DNA from: an uncultured Oscillospiraceae bacterium
GTDB lineage: Bacteria > Bacillota > Clostridia > Oscillospirales > Ruminococcaceae
Length of the DNA stretch: 40,867 nt
Assembly (NCBI GenBank): GCA_949285275.1
Contig: CASEBP010000037.1
Location: 1 to 40,867, forward strand
Direction: 5' to 3'
The position numbers were made by a program, and so were the translations under genes. Below are positions 32,909 through 40,867 of this stretch, piece after piece. The number at the start of each line of letters is the position of its first letter. Position 1 is the stretch's first letter. A model generated the notes under the pieces. That model did not search any database. It had not been told where the DNA came from and saw only the letters and a program-made list of their open reading frames with translations.

Positions 32909-34123
32909 TTATTGGCCCTGCCGGGCGAGCATCTGTGCCCGTACCTTGAGCGGCAGGCCGAAGAGATTGATGAAGCCTTCCGAATCCTTCTGGTTGTAGA
33001 CCTGGTCCTCGTCGAAGGTGGCGACCTCCATCGAGTAGAGGCTGTACGGACTGGTGGTGCCCGCACCGATGATATTCCCCTTGTAGAGTTTAAGCTTGAC
33101 CTCGCCGGTCACAAACTCCTGGGTCGAATCGACAAAGGCGGAAAGAGCCTCCCGAAGGGGAGTGTACCATTGGCCGTTATAGACCAGATCGGCAAACTTG
33201 AGCGCCACCTGCTGCTTATAATGCATCGTCTCCTTGTCGAGGCAGAGGCTCTCGAGCTGTTCATGTGCGAAGTGGAGGATGCTGCCGCCGGGGGTCTCAT
33301 AAACGCCGCGGCTCTTCATACCGACCAGCCGGTTTTCCACCAGATCGGTCAGGCCGATTCCGTTGGTGCCGCCGAGCTCGTTGAGCTTTGCAATCAGATC
33401 GGATGCCTTCATGGCGACCCCGTCCACCGAGACCGGGACGCCCTTTTCAAATCCGATCGTGACATAGGTGGGGGTGTCCGGCGCCTTTTCGGGGGAGACG
33501 CCCAGCTCGAGGATCTTGTCGTAGTGCGGTTCATTGGCCGGATCCTCCAGGTCGAGCCCCTCATGGGAGAGGTGCCAGAGGTTTTTGTCCTTGGAGTAGT
33601 TGGTCTCCCGGGTGATCTTCAGCGGGATATTGTGGGCCTCAGCATATTTGATCTCGTCCTCCCGGCTCTTGAGATCCCAGATCCGCCACGGGGCGATGAT
33701 CGCCATATCGGGCGCAAAAGCCTTGATGGTCAGCTCAAACCGGACCTGGTCATTGCCCTTGCCGGTGCAGCCGTGACAGATGGCGTCGGCGCCCTCGGCT
33801 TTGGCAATCTCGACAATCCGCTTGGCGATGAGCGGACGGGCAAAGGAGGTCCCCAGCAGGTACTTCCCCTCGTAGACGGCGCCGGCCTTGAGGGTCGGGA
33901 CGATGAAGCCGTCGGCAAATTCGTCGACGAGATCCTCGATGTACAGCTTGGAGGCGCCCGTCTTGATTGCCTTTTCCTCCAATCCCTCCAGTTCGGAGCC
34001 CTGCCCGACATCGGCCGAAACGGCGATGACCTCACAGCCGTAATTTTCCTTCAGCCAGGGAATAATAACCGATGTATCGAGACCGCCGGAATATGCGAGA
34101 ACCACTTTTTTGAACTGTGCCAT
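32909..34123 (-). CDS. argG: Argininosuccinate synthase
   Basis: Joins citrulline and aspartate with ATP to argininosuccinate. The 404-residue product shows the PP-motif [13 protein letters not shown] at the N-terminus, [28 protein letters not shown] for the ATP/citrulline site, and [29 protein letters not shown] sequence in the usual place. AGGGGGG precedes ATG 34123; a slightly longer reading from 34141 would include the ribosome site and is rejected. It is the first gene of the operon, behind a promoter and a perfect ARG box, so repression by ArgR with arginine is expected. Confidence 0.96.
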   Translation of the reverse strand: MAQFKKVVLAYSGGLDTSVIIPWLKENYGCEVIAVSADVGQGSELEGLEEKAIKTGASKLYIEDLVDEFADGFIVPTLKAGAVYEGKYLLGTSFARPLIAKRIVEIAKAEGADAICHGCTGKGNDQVRFELTIKAFAPDMAIIAPWRIWDLKSREDEIKYAEAHNIPLKITRETNYSKDKNLWHLSHEGLDLEDPANEPHYDKILELGVSPEKAPDTPTYVTIGFEKGVPVSVDGVAMKASDLIAKLNELGGTNGIGLTDLVENRLVGMKSRGVYETPGGSILHFAHEQLESLCLDKETMHYKQQVALKFADLVYNGQWYTPLREALSAFVDSTQEFVTGEVKLKLYKGNIIGAGTTSPYSLYSMEVATFDEDQVYNQKDSEGFINLFGLPLKVRAQMLARQGQ

Positions 34124-34163
34124 GAGAAAGCCCCCCTGCATTGTTTTTCATCTGTGATTTATA

Positions 34164-34191
34164 ATTATACACATTATTCCGCAAAAATAAA
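34164..34191 (-). promoter_or_regulatory. Promoter of the arginine operon
   Basis: Minus-strand TTTATT (34191-34186) and TATAAT (34169-34164) are 16 bases apart, about 40 bases upstream of argG. The -35 is weak. An ARG box lies directly upstream. Confidence 0.65.
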
Positions 34192-34199
34192 GGGTTTTT

Positions 34200-34215
34200 C
34201 TGAATAAATATTCAG
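34200..34215. promoter_or_regulatory. ARG box (ArgR/AhrC operator)
   Basis: CTGAATAAATATTCAG is a perfect 16-bp palindrome and an excellent match to the TGAAT-N4-ATTCA type of ArgR box. It ends 9 bases from the -35 hexamer of the arg promoter. No second good box was found nearby. Confidence 0.85.
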
Positions 34216-34394
34216 TTATTGTAAAAATTCTCCTTCTGCCCAGAGCATCCGCCATACAGGTGGTTTCTTTTGTGCAAATTGCGGAAGAGTTGCTGCTGAA
34301 AAGGGAAAAGCAGGCCGGAGATTTCGTAAAACAAAATCAGATTTTAGGAACACCCAGAATATTTCAATTATAGAAAAATATTTTCTCGCATTCG

Positions 34395-34423
34395 TTGAAA
34401 AATGGGATGGAGTATACTATAAT
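34395..34423 (+). promoter_or_regulatory. Sigma-A-type promoter of cls
   Basis: TTGAAA (34395-34400) and TATAAT (34418-34423) are exactly 17 bases apart. Transcription should start near 34430. This rules out the ATG at 34422, which overlaps the -10, and supports the GTG start at 34467. Confidence 0.8.
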
Positions 34424-34466
34424 GAAACCATATGGCGGACAGGCGCCGCACAAAAGGAGGAACATA

Positions 34467-36014
34467 GTGACAAAGGTAATCCTTAAGCTCCGGGAATGGC
34501 TGTTTTCCCGGGTGGTCGTCGTCGGGCTGCTGATCGTGATACAGATCGCTCTGCTGACCCTCGCAGTGCTGCGGCTTTCCCGGTATTTTGCTGTCTTTTA
34601 CGGGATCTTCATGCTGCTTTCGGTGATAATGACCCTGGCGGTCATTGATAAGGAGGAAAATCCCTCCTATAAGCTTGCCTGGGTGATTCCGATTATGGCA
34701 TTTCCGCTGTTCGGCGGCTTTTTCTATCTGATGTTTGGCAATCCGCGGCTGAGCCACCGGCTTTCTGAGCGGCTGACCCGGGAGCAGGACCGGCTGACTG
34801 CACTGATGCCGCCCTGCCGGGAGGCCTGTGCCCAGGCGGCCGCACTCGGCGAGGAGCTTCGCAATCAGTCGGAGTATATCGCCCGGACCGGATTCCCGCC
34901 GTTTGCACGGACCGAAACGACCTATCTTTCCCCGGGTGAGGAGAAGTTTCGGGCGATGCTCGCCGCACTGGAAAAGGCCGAGCGGTATATCTTTCTCGAG
35001 TACTTCATCATTGAGGAAGGGGTTATGTGGAACTCGATTCTGGAGATCCTCGAGCGGAAGGCGGCTCAGGGCGTCGAGGTGCGGGTGATCTATGACGGAT
35101 TTGGCTGCCTGCTGACCCTGCCGGACGACTATTTCAAAACGTTGCGTAGCAAGGGGATCCGGTGTATCGAATTCAACCCCCTGATTCCGGTGCTGACGAT
35201 GTTCATGAACAACCGGGACCACCGCAAAATTCTGGTCATTGACGGGCATACCGGTTTTATGGGCGGGGTAAACCTCGCCGACGAGTATATCAATGCCCGG
35301 GTTAAATTTGGCCATTGGAAGGACGCAGCGGTCATGCTGCACGGGGATGCGGTTTGGAGTCTGGTCATCATGTTCCTGACCATGTGGGACAGCCTGTCGG
35401 ACGAGCGGGCATCCGATCCCGAGCGGTTCCGGCCCCTTCCCGAGGAACTGCCCGAACACAAAAATGGTCTTGTACAGCCCTACACCGATTCGCCGCTCGA
35501 CCGGGAACAGGTGGGGGAGATGGTTTATCTCAACATCATCAACCGCGCCCACCGCTATCTGTATATCTGTACCCCTTACCTGATTGTCGACAACGAGACG
35601 GTGACTGCGCTGCTGCTCGCCGCAAAAAGCGGGGTGGATGTGCGGATCATCACCCCCCACATCGGGGACAAGTGGTATGTGCATCTGCTGACCCGTGCCT
35701 ACTATCCCCAGCTGGTTCGGGGCGGAGTCAAAATTTATGAGTATACCCCCGGCTTCATCCATTCCAAGACCTTTGTCGCGGATGACCGGGTGGCTACAGT
35801 CGGAACGATCAATCTCGATTACCGCAGCCTGTACCTGCATTTTGAATGCGGGGTCTGGATGGCGGACACCTCCTGCATCGGGGAGATACGGGAGGATTTT
35901 CTCAGGACCCTCCAGCGCTGCGAACAGGTGACGCCCGACAGTCCGCTGCTGCGTATGGGCGGATTCAAACAGCTGATCCGCGCCGTATTGCGGCTGTTTG
36001 CGCCGCTGATGTGA
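34467..36014 (+). CDS. cls: Cardiolipin synthase
   Basis: Phospholipase-D-type enzyme making cardiolipin from phosphatidylglycerol at the membrane. The 515-residue product has two or three N-terminal hydrophobic segments (about residues 10-75, ending with FGGFFYLMFGN), then two HKD motifs: HRKILVIDGHTGFMGG in the middle and HSKTFVADDRVATVGT near the C-terminus, each followed by the usual Asn-containing turn (GVNLADEY, TINLDYRS). The start is GTG 34467 with AAAGGAGG 6 bases upstream. The iclR-type gene follows 53 bases later and may be cotranscribed. Confidence 0.94.
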   Translation: MTKVILKLREWLFSRVVVVGLLIVIQIALLTLAVLRLSRYFAVFYGIFMLLSVIMTLAVIDKEENPSYKLAWVIPIMAFPLFGGFFYLMFGNPRLSHRLSERLTREQDRLTALMPPCREACAQAAALGEELRNQSEYIARTGFPPFARTETTYLSPGEEKFRAMLAALEKAERYIFLEYFIIEEGVMWNSILEILERKAAQGVEVRVIYDGFGCLLTLPDDYFKTLRSKGIRCIEFNPLIPVLTMFMNNRDHRKILVIDGHTGFMGGVNLADEYINARVKFGHWKDAAVMLHGDAVWSLVIMFLTMWDSLSDERASDPERFRPLPEELPEHKNGLVQPYTDSPLDREQVGEMVYLNIINRAHRYLYICTPYLIVDNETVTALLLAAKSGVDVRIITPHIGDKWYVHLLTRAYYPQLVRGGVKIYEYTPGFIHSKTFVADDRVATVGTINLDYRSLYLHFECGVWMADTSCIGEIREDFLRTLQRCEQVTPDSPLLRMGGFKQLIRAVLRLFAPLM

Positions 36015-36067
36015 CCGATAGAATGCCGTATGACGCCCCGCTGACCAAGAAGAGAGGAAGATGACTG

Positions 36068-36886
36068 ATGAAACGTATGCCCGGCGCCGATAAGGCCACC
36101 CGCTCCAACCAGTCCTCCGAGAAACTGTTGACGATTATGGAATGCCTTTCGGCGCAGGACGAGCCGGTGCGCCTGCAGGAGATCGCCCGGCTGGTCTCGA
36201 TGAATGAAAGTACTACGCTGCGGTATATCGCGACGCTGCAGAAGAGCGGCTATGTGGTGCAGGACGTAGATACCGGCCGGTATTCGCTGACCTACAAGAT
36301 CTGCGCGATTGCCGCCAACGTCTCCAGCCGGAAGAATATTCGAAATATCTGCTCCCCCTACCTGCGCTCGATTGCCCACATCTTCTCCGAGTCGGCGAAT
36401 GTTGCGGAGGAGAACAACATGATGGTCGTCTATATCGAGGCGATCAGCGGGCCGCATCAGCTGCTGATGACCACCCGGCGGGTCGGAAACGTCTCCCCGA
36501 TGCACTGTACAGCGGTCGGAAAGCTGCTGCTGCTCAACTATACTCAACAGCAGCTCCACCAGTTTATCGCCGCCAAGGGACTGCCGGCGATGACGATGCA
36601 TACCATCACCGAACCGCAGGCTCTTTTCGACGAGCTGGACAAGGTCAGAAAACAGGGCTATGCCTTTGATAATGAGGAGTATGAACCGGGCGCCCGCTGT
36701 GTGGCGGCCCCGATCTACGATTATACCGGAAAGGTGGTCGCGGGACTGAGCGTTTCGGGGCCGGTGACCCGGATGACCGATGAGCATATCTATGAAAAGC
36801 TGTCCTTCCTGCTGGATGCGGCGGCCCAGATCTCCCAGCGGATGGGGTATGACGAGTCGGTGCGCCGGGGTGGGAAAAACGGATGA
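36068..36886 (+). CDS. IclR-family transcriptional regulator
   Basis: A 272-residue regulator. An N-terminal winged helix-turn-helix is seen at about residues 15-75 (LLTIMECLSAQDEPVRLQ, then EIARLVSMNESTTLRYIATL and SGYVVQDVDTGRYSL), followed by the IclR effector domain with VGNVSPMHCTAVGKLLL, where the Cys-Thr-Ala-x-Gly-Lys pattern is typical, and GYAFDNEEYEPGARCVAAPI. The stop overlaps the downstream corA-like start by ATGA. The target genes and ligand are unknown; IclR proteins often control carboxylate or sugar-acid catabolism, but nothing of that kind is adjacent. Confidence 0.92.
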   Translation: MKRMPGADKATRSNQSSEKLLTIMECLSAQDEPVRLQEIARLVSMNESTTLRYIATLQKSGYVVQDVDTGRYSLTYKICAIAANVSSRKNIRNICSPYLRSIAHIFSESANVAEENNMMVVYIEAISGPHQLLMTTRRVGNVSPMHCTAVGKLLLLNYTQQQLHQFIAAKGLPAMTMHTITEPQALFDELDKVRKQGYAFDNEEYEPGARCVAAPIYDYTGKVVAGLSVSGPVTRMTDEHIYEKLSFLLDAAAQISQRMGYDESVRRGGKNG

Positions 36887-37848
36887 GCCAGGCAACCCTC
36901 TGCAGACTCGGAGCGGATGGAAGGGTGACTCGTTCGGTGCTGCCGGCGGCTCAGCTGGAGCAGGCCGATCTCGACGGGGTCTTCTGGATCAGTGCGCCGC
37001 GCCTGCAGCCGGAGCAGTATCAGGCGCTGGGAAAGCGGTTCGGGCTGCACCCGATGGTAGTTTCGGAGCTCTCCCATGCGGCGCGCCGTTCTTCCCACGA
37101 AGCCTACGGTGCCTATTCCCATCTGGCGCTGAGCGTGGCGACGGAGGACGCAAAAGGACGGATGCGCCATCAAAATATCCAGTTTCTGTTCTGGAAGGAC
37201 CGTCTGATCAGCTTCTGTGAACATGAGGATGAGCGGTTCGCACCGGCCTTTGAGTTCCTGTGCGATGGGGTGCGGGACCCTGGAGAAAACCTGGCGGTGC
37301 GCTCCCTCTGTCTTGCGATGGAGGCGATTCTTGGCGACGGGGTTCGCCTGCTCGAACGGATCGACGCAAGGGTCGATGCACTGGAGGAAGAGCTGTTTCG
37401 GGGAGTTGACCGATCGCAGCTGGAGCGGATCCATGATCTCAAAAGCTGTACGCTGGAGATCCGCCGTACGACGGCGCCGATGCGGGACGCTTTTGCCATG
37501 ATGCTGCGGGACTGCGGCGATCTGGCGGCGCAGGATGTTTACCTGCGGGATATCGCAGAACAGATTGCCCAACTCTGCGAGACGGCGGAGAACAGCCGGG
37601 AGACGGTGGCGGATCTTGCCGATCTGTATATGACTTTGATGAGCAACTCCACCAATGAGGTGATGAAAACACTGACGCTGGTTTCCACCGTCTTTATCCC
37701 CATCACCTTTATTGTGGGGCTGTATGGGATGAATTTCCGCTATATGCCTGAACTGAGCTGGCGGTACGGTTATCCGCTCTGCCTGGCGGTGATGGGGCTG
37801 ATCGCGGCGGGGATGATCCTCTATTTCCGAAGGAAAAAATGGATGTGA
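36883..37848 (+). CDS. CorA-family divalent metal cation transporter
   Basis: A 321-residue protein of the CorA/MIT family, pentameric channels for magnesium and sometimes cobalt, nickel or zinc. The large N-terminal cytosolic part is charged and helical. Two transmembrane segments lie at the C-terminus (from about residue 265), the first ending in the diagnostic YGMNF (GMN selectivity motif), the second followed by a short basic tail (RRKKWM). Its start overlaps the IclR stop (ATGA). Magnesium uptake is the default role; the metal cannot be fixed from sequence. Confidence 0.92.
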   Translation: MSQATLCRLGADGRVTRSVLPAAQLEQADLDGVFWISAPRLQPEQYQALGKRFGLHPMVVSELSHAARRSSHEAYGAYSHLALSVATEDAKGRMRHQNIQFLFWKDRLISFCEHEDERFAPAFEFLCDGVRDPGENLAVRSLCLAMEAILGDGVRLLERIDARVDALEEELFRGVDRSQLERIHDLKSCTLEIRRTTAPMRDAFAMMLRDCGDLAAQDVYLRDIAEQIAQLCETAENSRETVADLADLYMTLMSNSTNEVMKTLTLVSTVFIPITFIVGLYGMNFRYMPELSWRYGYPLCLAVMGLIAAGMILYFRRKKWM

Positions 37849-37879
37849 CCCCATCGATTTCACAGAAAGGAAAAACAGG

Positions 37880-37904
37880 CGGGCAGCGCATATGGCGTTG
37901 CCCG
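37880..37904 (+). terminator. Hairpin after the corA-like gene, possible weak terminator
   Basis: CGGGCAGCGC (37880-37889) pairs with GCGTTGCCCG (37895-37904), with one G-T pair, across ATATG. Only TCTT follows, so termination would be weak. It lies 16 bases before the CapA-type start and could also hinder translation of that gene. Confidence 0.45.
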
Positions 37905-37919
37905 TCTTGGTGAATCATC

Positions 37920-39176
37920 ATGAGAAGAACAGAAGCTGTCAAACTGACTCTCCTGATTGCGGTGCTCTGCTGCGCCGCGTTGGGGGTATTTCTCCTCTCT
38001 TCTCAAATGACGGCGCCGGTTTCCCGTCCGCCTGAGACCGTTTCCCAGCCGTCCTCCCTGCCTGAGCCGGTCGAGGAGAATCCCGATGCAGTGGTGCGGC
38101 TGCGGGCTGTGGGGGATAATCTGATCCACGACAGCATCTACCGGCAGGCTGCTGAGTATGCCGGCGGCGAAGGATTCGATTTTGGACCGGTTTACGAACA
38201 TGTTGCCGCGCTGGTTGCCGACGCAGACCTCTCCTTTATCAATCAGGAGACGATCATTGCCGAACGCCTCTTCCCGCTGTCGGGATATCCGCTATTCAAT
38301 ACCCCGGAGGCCCTTGGTGAGCATATGGTCGAGATTGGCTTCGACCTGGTCAACGTCGCCAATAACCACATGTTTGATATGGGAGAGGCGGGGCTGGAAG
38401 CGGCGCTCGATTTCTGGGAGGAGCAGGGGGTACAGGTTTTTGGCGCCTGGCGCAGCGAAGAGGCGATGCAGCAGCCGGTTCTGACCGAGAAAAACGGCAT
38501 TACCATCGCCTGGGTTCCGATGACAGAGCATACCAACGGACTGAGTCTGCCAGCTTCCACCGCTATGCGATATATCCGGACCGATGAGCGGGAGCTGATA
38601 CGCCAGCAGATTGAGCTGGCTCAGGCCAACGCAGATTTTGTTATCGTCGTGCCGCACTGGGGTACCGAATACAGCCTTTCCCCCAATGACAACCAGTTGG
38701 AACTGGCCCAATGGTTTGCCGATCTGGGGGTGGATCTGGTGCTCGGCAGCCATTCTCACACGCTGCAGCCGATTGAATGGCGGACCGGACAGGGAGGAAA
38801 TCGGACGCTGGTGGTCTATTCACTGGGGAATTTTGTCGGAAGTATGCTTTATCCACAGAATATGCTCGGCGGTATGCTGGACCTTGAGATCACCAAGGAC
38901 GGGGAGACGGGGGAGGTTTCGATCACCCATGCCGGGCTGATTCCCACGGTGATTCATTACGAGGGGTTGGGAACCCACCTGAGGGTTTACCCTTTCTCGG
39001 AGTACACCGATGAATTGGCCGCGTCTCATGGCCTGGTGGAGCTGGCCGCGAGCTATGATGTGGCGATCGCGCCTGGAAGCTTTTCAATGGACTATATGCG
39101 TGAAATTCTCGACAGCAACATTCCGGAGGAATTCCGGCAGGATTCGGCTTTGAAAACGGCGGAAGGCGGGAAATGA
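37920..39176 (+). CDS. CapA-family protein (poly-gamma-glutamate capsule synthesis-like metallophosphatase)
   Basis: A 418-residue, probably surface-anchored protein. An uncleaved or signal-type hydrophobic segment at about residues 8-28 is followed by a Pro/Ser/Glu-rich linker and a calcineurin-like CapA domain with LRAVGDNLIHD, INQETIIAE, VNVANNHMFDMG, VVPHWGTEYS and LGSHSHTLQPIE, the expected metal ligands in order. CapA proteins take part in poly-gamma-glutamate export or anchoring, but no capBC genes are here, so the real role is open. The ribosome site before ATG 37920 is weak and a hairpin lies just upstream. Confidence 0.85.
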   Translation: MRRTEAVKLTLLIAVLCCAALGVFLLSSQMTAPVSRPPETVSQPSSLPEPVEENPDAVVRLRAVGDNLIHDSIYRQAAEYAGGEGFDFGPVYEHVAALVADADLSFINQETIIAERLFPLSGYPLFNTPEALGEHMVEIGFDLVNVANNHMFDMGEAGLEAALDFWEEQGVQVFGAWRSEEAMQQPVLTEKNGITIAWVPMTEHTNGLSLPASTAMRYIRTDERELIRQQIELAQANADFVIVVPHWGTEYSLSPNDNQLELAQWFADLGVDLVLGSHSHTLQPIEWRTGQGGNRTLVVYSLGNFVGSMLYPQNMLGGMLDLEITKDGETGEVSITHAGLIPTVIHYEGLGTHLRVYPFSEYTDELAASHGLVELAASYDVAIAPGSFSMDYMREILDSNIPEEFRQDSALKTAEGGK

Positions 39177-39193
39177 AGGCGCCTTCCGCCTTT
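39158..39193 (+). terminator. Terminator overlapping the end of the CapA-type gene
   Basis: GGCGGAAGGC (39158-39167) pairs perfectly with GCCTTCCGCC (39181-39190) and is followed by TTTCC. The left arm lies within the coding region's last codons. Confidence 0.75.
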
Positions 39194-39697
39194 CCATCAG
39201 AACGGGCCAAACCAAAGAAAAGATGCGCTGCCTCCAGCTCAATAAATGGTTCGCATTTCGTGACGGGTGTTTCTGTTTTGCTGACAAAGCGTATGGATGT
39301 CTGAACAAAACATGAACTTTTTCTCCAAGCGGGATGGATATTTGAGGAATCTGCAGAAAGGGAAAGCACTTTTTACTATCTTCCAGGTTTCGCAGGATTT
39401 CATTCAAAATTTGCCGCAATGTTGTTTTTGAAGGGTGGGAACGGGTTGCCCTCAAATTTCTTCGCGATTTGCACTTCTACCGCGCGAAAGCGGCCAAAAC
39501 TGTCGTTGTTTTCGCCAAAATATTTTCCATCACAGGCCTCTTTTTTTCCAAAGAAATTAGTTTTCCTGGAAGAAATCTCTTGAATTGGCGCGGGGAACGT
39601 GCTAAGATTAGGGTGTTGAAGGAAATCTGATATGCAGGTTTTCCGTCAAAACACGTTCGTTGCTGTTATGTCAAAAGTTGAGGAGGCAATTCAGATT
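39177..39697. other. Long intergenic region upstream of gdhA
   Basis: 521 bases. It contains the terminator arm on the left and the gdhA promoter and leader on the right. The part 39195-39575 is unusually T- and A-rich compared with the rest of the window and shows no gene, no clear riboswitch and no strong hairpin that I can recognise. Confidence 0.65.
39580..39608 (+). promoter_or_regulatory. Sigma-A-type promoter of gdhA
   Basis: TTGAAT (39580-39585) and TAAGAT (39603-39608) are exactly 17 bases apart. Transcription would begin near 39615, giving a leader of about 80 bases with AGGAGG at 39681-39686. Confidence 0.75.
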
Positions 39698-40867
39698 ATG
39701 AACGCTTACGTACAGAGAGTCATCGAAGAGACCAAGAAGAAGAATCCCAACGAGCCTGAATTCCTGCAGACCGTTGAGGAGGTCCTCTCCTCCCTGGACC
39801 CCGTCATCAACGCTCACCCCGAGTATGAGAAGGCCTGCCTGCTCGAGCGGATGGTCGAGCCGGAGCGTACCGTCGAGTTCCGTGTGACCTGGATGGACGA
39901 CAATGGTCAGTATCATGTCAACCGCGGCTATCGTGTACAGTACAATGCCGCGCTTGGTCCGTACAAGGGCGGTCTGCGCTTTGACCCCTCGGTTAACCTT
40001 TCGATCATCAAGTTCCTTGGCTTTGAGCAGGTTTACAAGGATGCTCTGACCGGCCTGCCGATCGGCGGCGCCAAGGGCGGCTCCGACTTCGATCCCCGCG
40101 GCAGATCCGACGCTGAAGTGATGCGTTTCTGCCAGGCTTTCATGACCGAGCTGTATCGTCATATCGGTCAGGACATCGACTGCCCGGCCGGCGACCTGGG
40201 CTGCGGCGGCCGTGAGATCGGCTACCTCTATGGCCAGTACCGCCGTCTGGTGGGCGCTGCCGAGTTTGGCGCGGTCAGCGGCAAGGCTGTCTGCACCGGC
40301 GGTTCGATCCTGCGCCCCGAGGCGACCGGCTTCGGCGCTGTCTACTATCTCTGCGAGGCCCTCAAGCATGACGGCGAGGATATCAAGGGCAAGCGCATTG
40401 CGCTTTCCGGCTTCGGCAACGTGGCCTGGGGCATCATGAAGAAGGCTGCTGAGCTGGGCGCCAAGGTCACCTATATGGCTGGCCCCGACGGCTATGTCCA
40501 TGATCCCGCCGGCATCGATACCGAGGAGAAGCTCAACTACATCCTCGAGATGCGCGCCAAGGATCCGATGCACTGCAAGCCCTATGCTGAAAAGTTTGGC
40601 TGCGAGTTCGTTCCCGGCACCAAGGCCTGGGGCGTCAAGGATGTGGATATCTACATGCCCGCCGCGACCCAGAACGACGTCAACCTGGAGTGGGCGAAGA
40701 AGATCGCCGCGTCCGGCGTGAGATACTACATCGAGGTTGCCAACATGCCCACCACCAACGATGCGCTTGAGTTCCTCAAGGAGCAGAAGCACATGGTGGT
40801 CGCCCCCTCCAAGGCGGTCAACGCCGGTGGCGTGTCGGTTTCCGAGCTCGAGATGGCGCAGAACGCC
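39698..40867 (+). CDS. gdhA: NADP-type glutamate dehydrogenase, 3' end cut by window edge
   Basis: Assimilates ammonia by reductive amination of 2-oxoglutarate, or runs in reverse during amino acid fermentation. Translation from ATG 39698 is open for 390 codons to the window edge; about 55 residues are missing compared with the usual 445. Motifs: GPYKGGLRFDPSVN, the GLFV signature LPIGGAKGGSDFDP with the catalytic Lys, CPAGDLGCGGREIGYL with the catalytic Asp, the Rossmann motif SGFGNVAWG, and ANMPTTNDA. The sequence belongs to the hexameric 50-kDa class (usually NADP-specific). The usual VPAGDIGVGG has two Cys instead of Val. Codon use is strongly C/G-ending, consistent with high expression. 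Confidence 0.95.
   Translation, partial: MNAYVQRVIEETKKKNPNEPEFLQTVEEVLSSLDPVINAHPEYEKACLLERMVEPERTVEFRVTWMDDNGQYHVNRGYRVQYNAALGPYKGGLRFDPSVNLSIIKFLGFEQVYKDALTGLPIGGAKGGSDFDPRGRSDAEVMRFCQAFMTELYRHIGQDIDCPAGDLGCGGREIGYLYGQYRRLVGAAEFGAVSGKAVCTGGSILRPEATGFGAVYYLCEALKHDGEDIKGKRIALSGFGNVAWGIMKKAAELGAKVTYMAGPDGYVHDPAGIDTEEKLNYILEMRAKDPMHCKPYAEKFGCEFVPGTKAWGVKDVDIYMPAATQNDVNLEWAKKIAASGVRYYIEVANMPTTNDALEFLKEQKHMVVAPSKAVNAGGVSVSELEMAQNA

Larger units (their letters stand above)
34124..34466. other. Divergent intergenic region between argG and cls
   Basis: 343 bases. It holds the arg promoter and ARG box on the left and the cls promoter (34395-34423) on the right. The stretch 34220-34390 shows nothing recognisable; no T-box-like leader was seen for the arg operon. 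Confidence 0.7.

Noticed and set aside
32777..34207. A 476-codon plus-strand frame opposite argG
   Set aside because: It shadows argG, reads across the arg promoter region and shows no recognisable domain.
34422..34466. ATG 34422 as the start of cls
   Set aside because: It overlaps the -10 of the best promoter and has no ribosome site; GTG 34467 has AAAGGAGG at correct spacing.
39671..40792. A 373-codon minus-strand frame opposite gdhA
   Set aside because: Low-complexity hydrophobic product typical of an antisense shadow; the plus strand holds an obvious glutamate dehydrogenase that runs off the window.

Overview
The window reads as chromosome of a moderately GC-rich, spore-forming, anaerobic Firmicute of the class Clostridia, probably the Oscillospirales (inference). 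The signs are an intact sigK with a hydrophobic pro-region, a zapA-dut-DUF4321-maf-mreB-mreC block, strong AGGAGG ribosome sites, ATGA/GTGA-coupled genes, a complete formyltetrahydrofolate synthetase and a split ThrE-type exporter. No rRNA, tRNA, CRISPR array, integrase or transposase was seen.

Layout. 1-3683 (minus): division and cell-shape operon zapA, dut, DUF4321, maf, mreB, mreC (mreC runs off the left edge). 4151-8496 (plus): glycogen phosphorylase and a GH13 alpha-glucan hydrolase, closed by a strong terminator. 8642-9586 (minus): a LysR regulator, divergent from a 13-kb accessory cluster (9813-22624, plus). That cluster encodes an RraA-family protein, a TAXI-TRAP uptake system, an IlvD/Edd dehydratase, a D-2-hydroxyacid dehydrogenase, a PanB-like hydroxymethyltransferase, formate-THF ligase, an Ldh2-family oxidoreductase, FchA, FolD and a small formate/nitrite-type channel. 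22730-26426: sigK (minus), a YtcJ-like amidohydrolase and the two-part ThrE exporter. 26490-27420 (minus): an orphan gene of mobile-element appearance behind a leader made of degenerate GGYNN pentamers. 27541-34123 (minus): arginine operon argG-H-C-B-D-F with an ARG box. 34467-39176 (plus): cardiolipin synthase, IclR regulator, CorA transporter and CapA-like protein. 39698 to the edge (plus): NADP-type glutamate dehydrogenase, cut at the right end.

The most interesting unit is the 9.8-22.6 kb cluster. Its parts fit a fermentation in which a polyhydroxy acid is imported and dehydrated by the IlvD/Edd enzyme to a 2-oxo acid with a beta-hydroxymethyl group. The PanB-like enzyme would then run backwards and pass that carbon to tetrahydrofolate. 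FolD, FchA and Fhs would oxidise it to formate with one ATP, the channel would export formate, and a 2-hydroxyacid dehydrogenase would reoxidise the cofactor. For a C4 tetronic acid (threonate or erythronate) the atoms balance exactly to lactate plus formate. This is inference from gene content; the substrate is not proven. FolD supports the idea: the Gln needed for its cyclohydrolase activity is Phe, which would make the neighbouring FchA necessary.

The second unusual locus is 27192-27391: two arrays of degenerate pentanucleotides (18 and 16 units) around a small hairpin, lying in the predicted 5' leader of the orphan gene.
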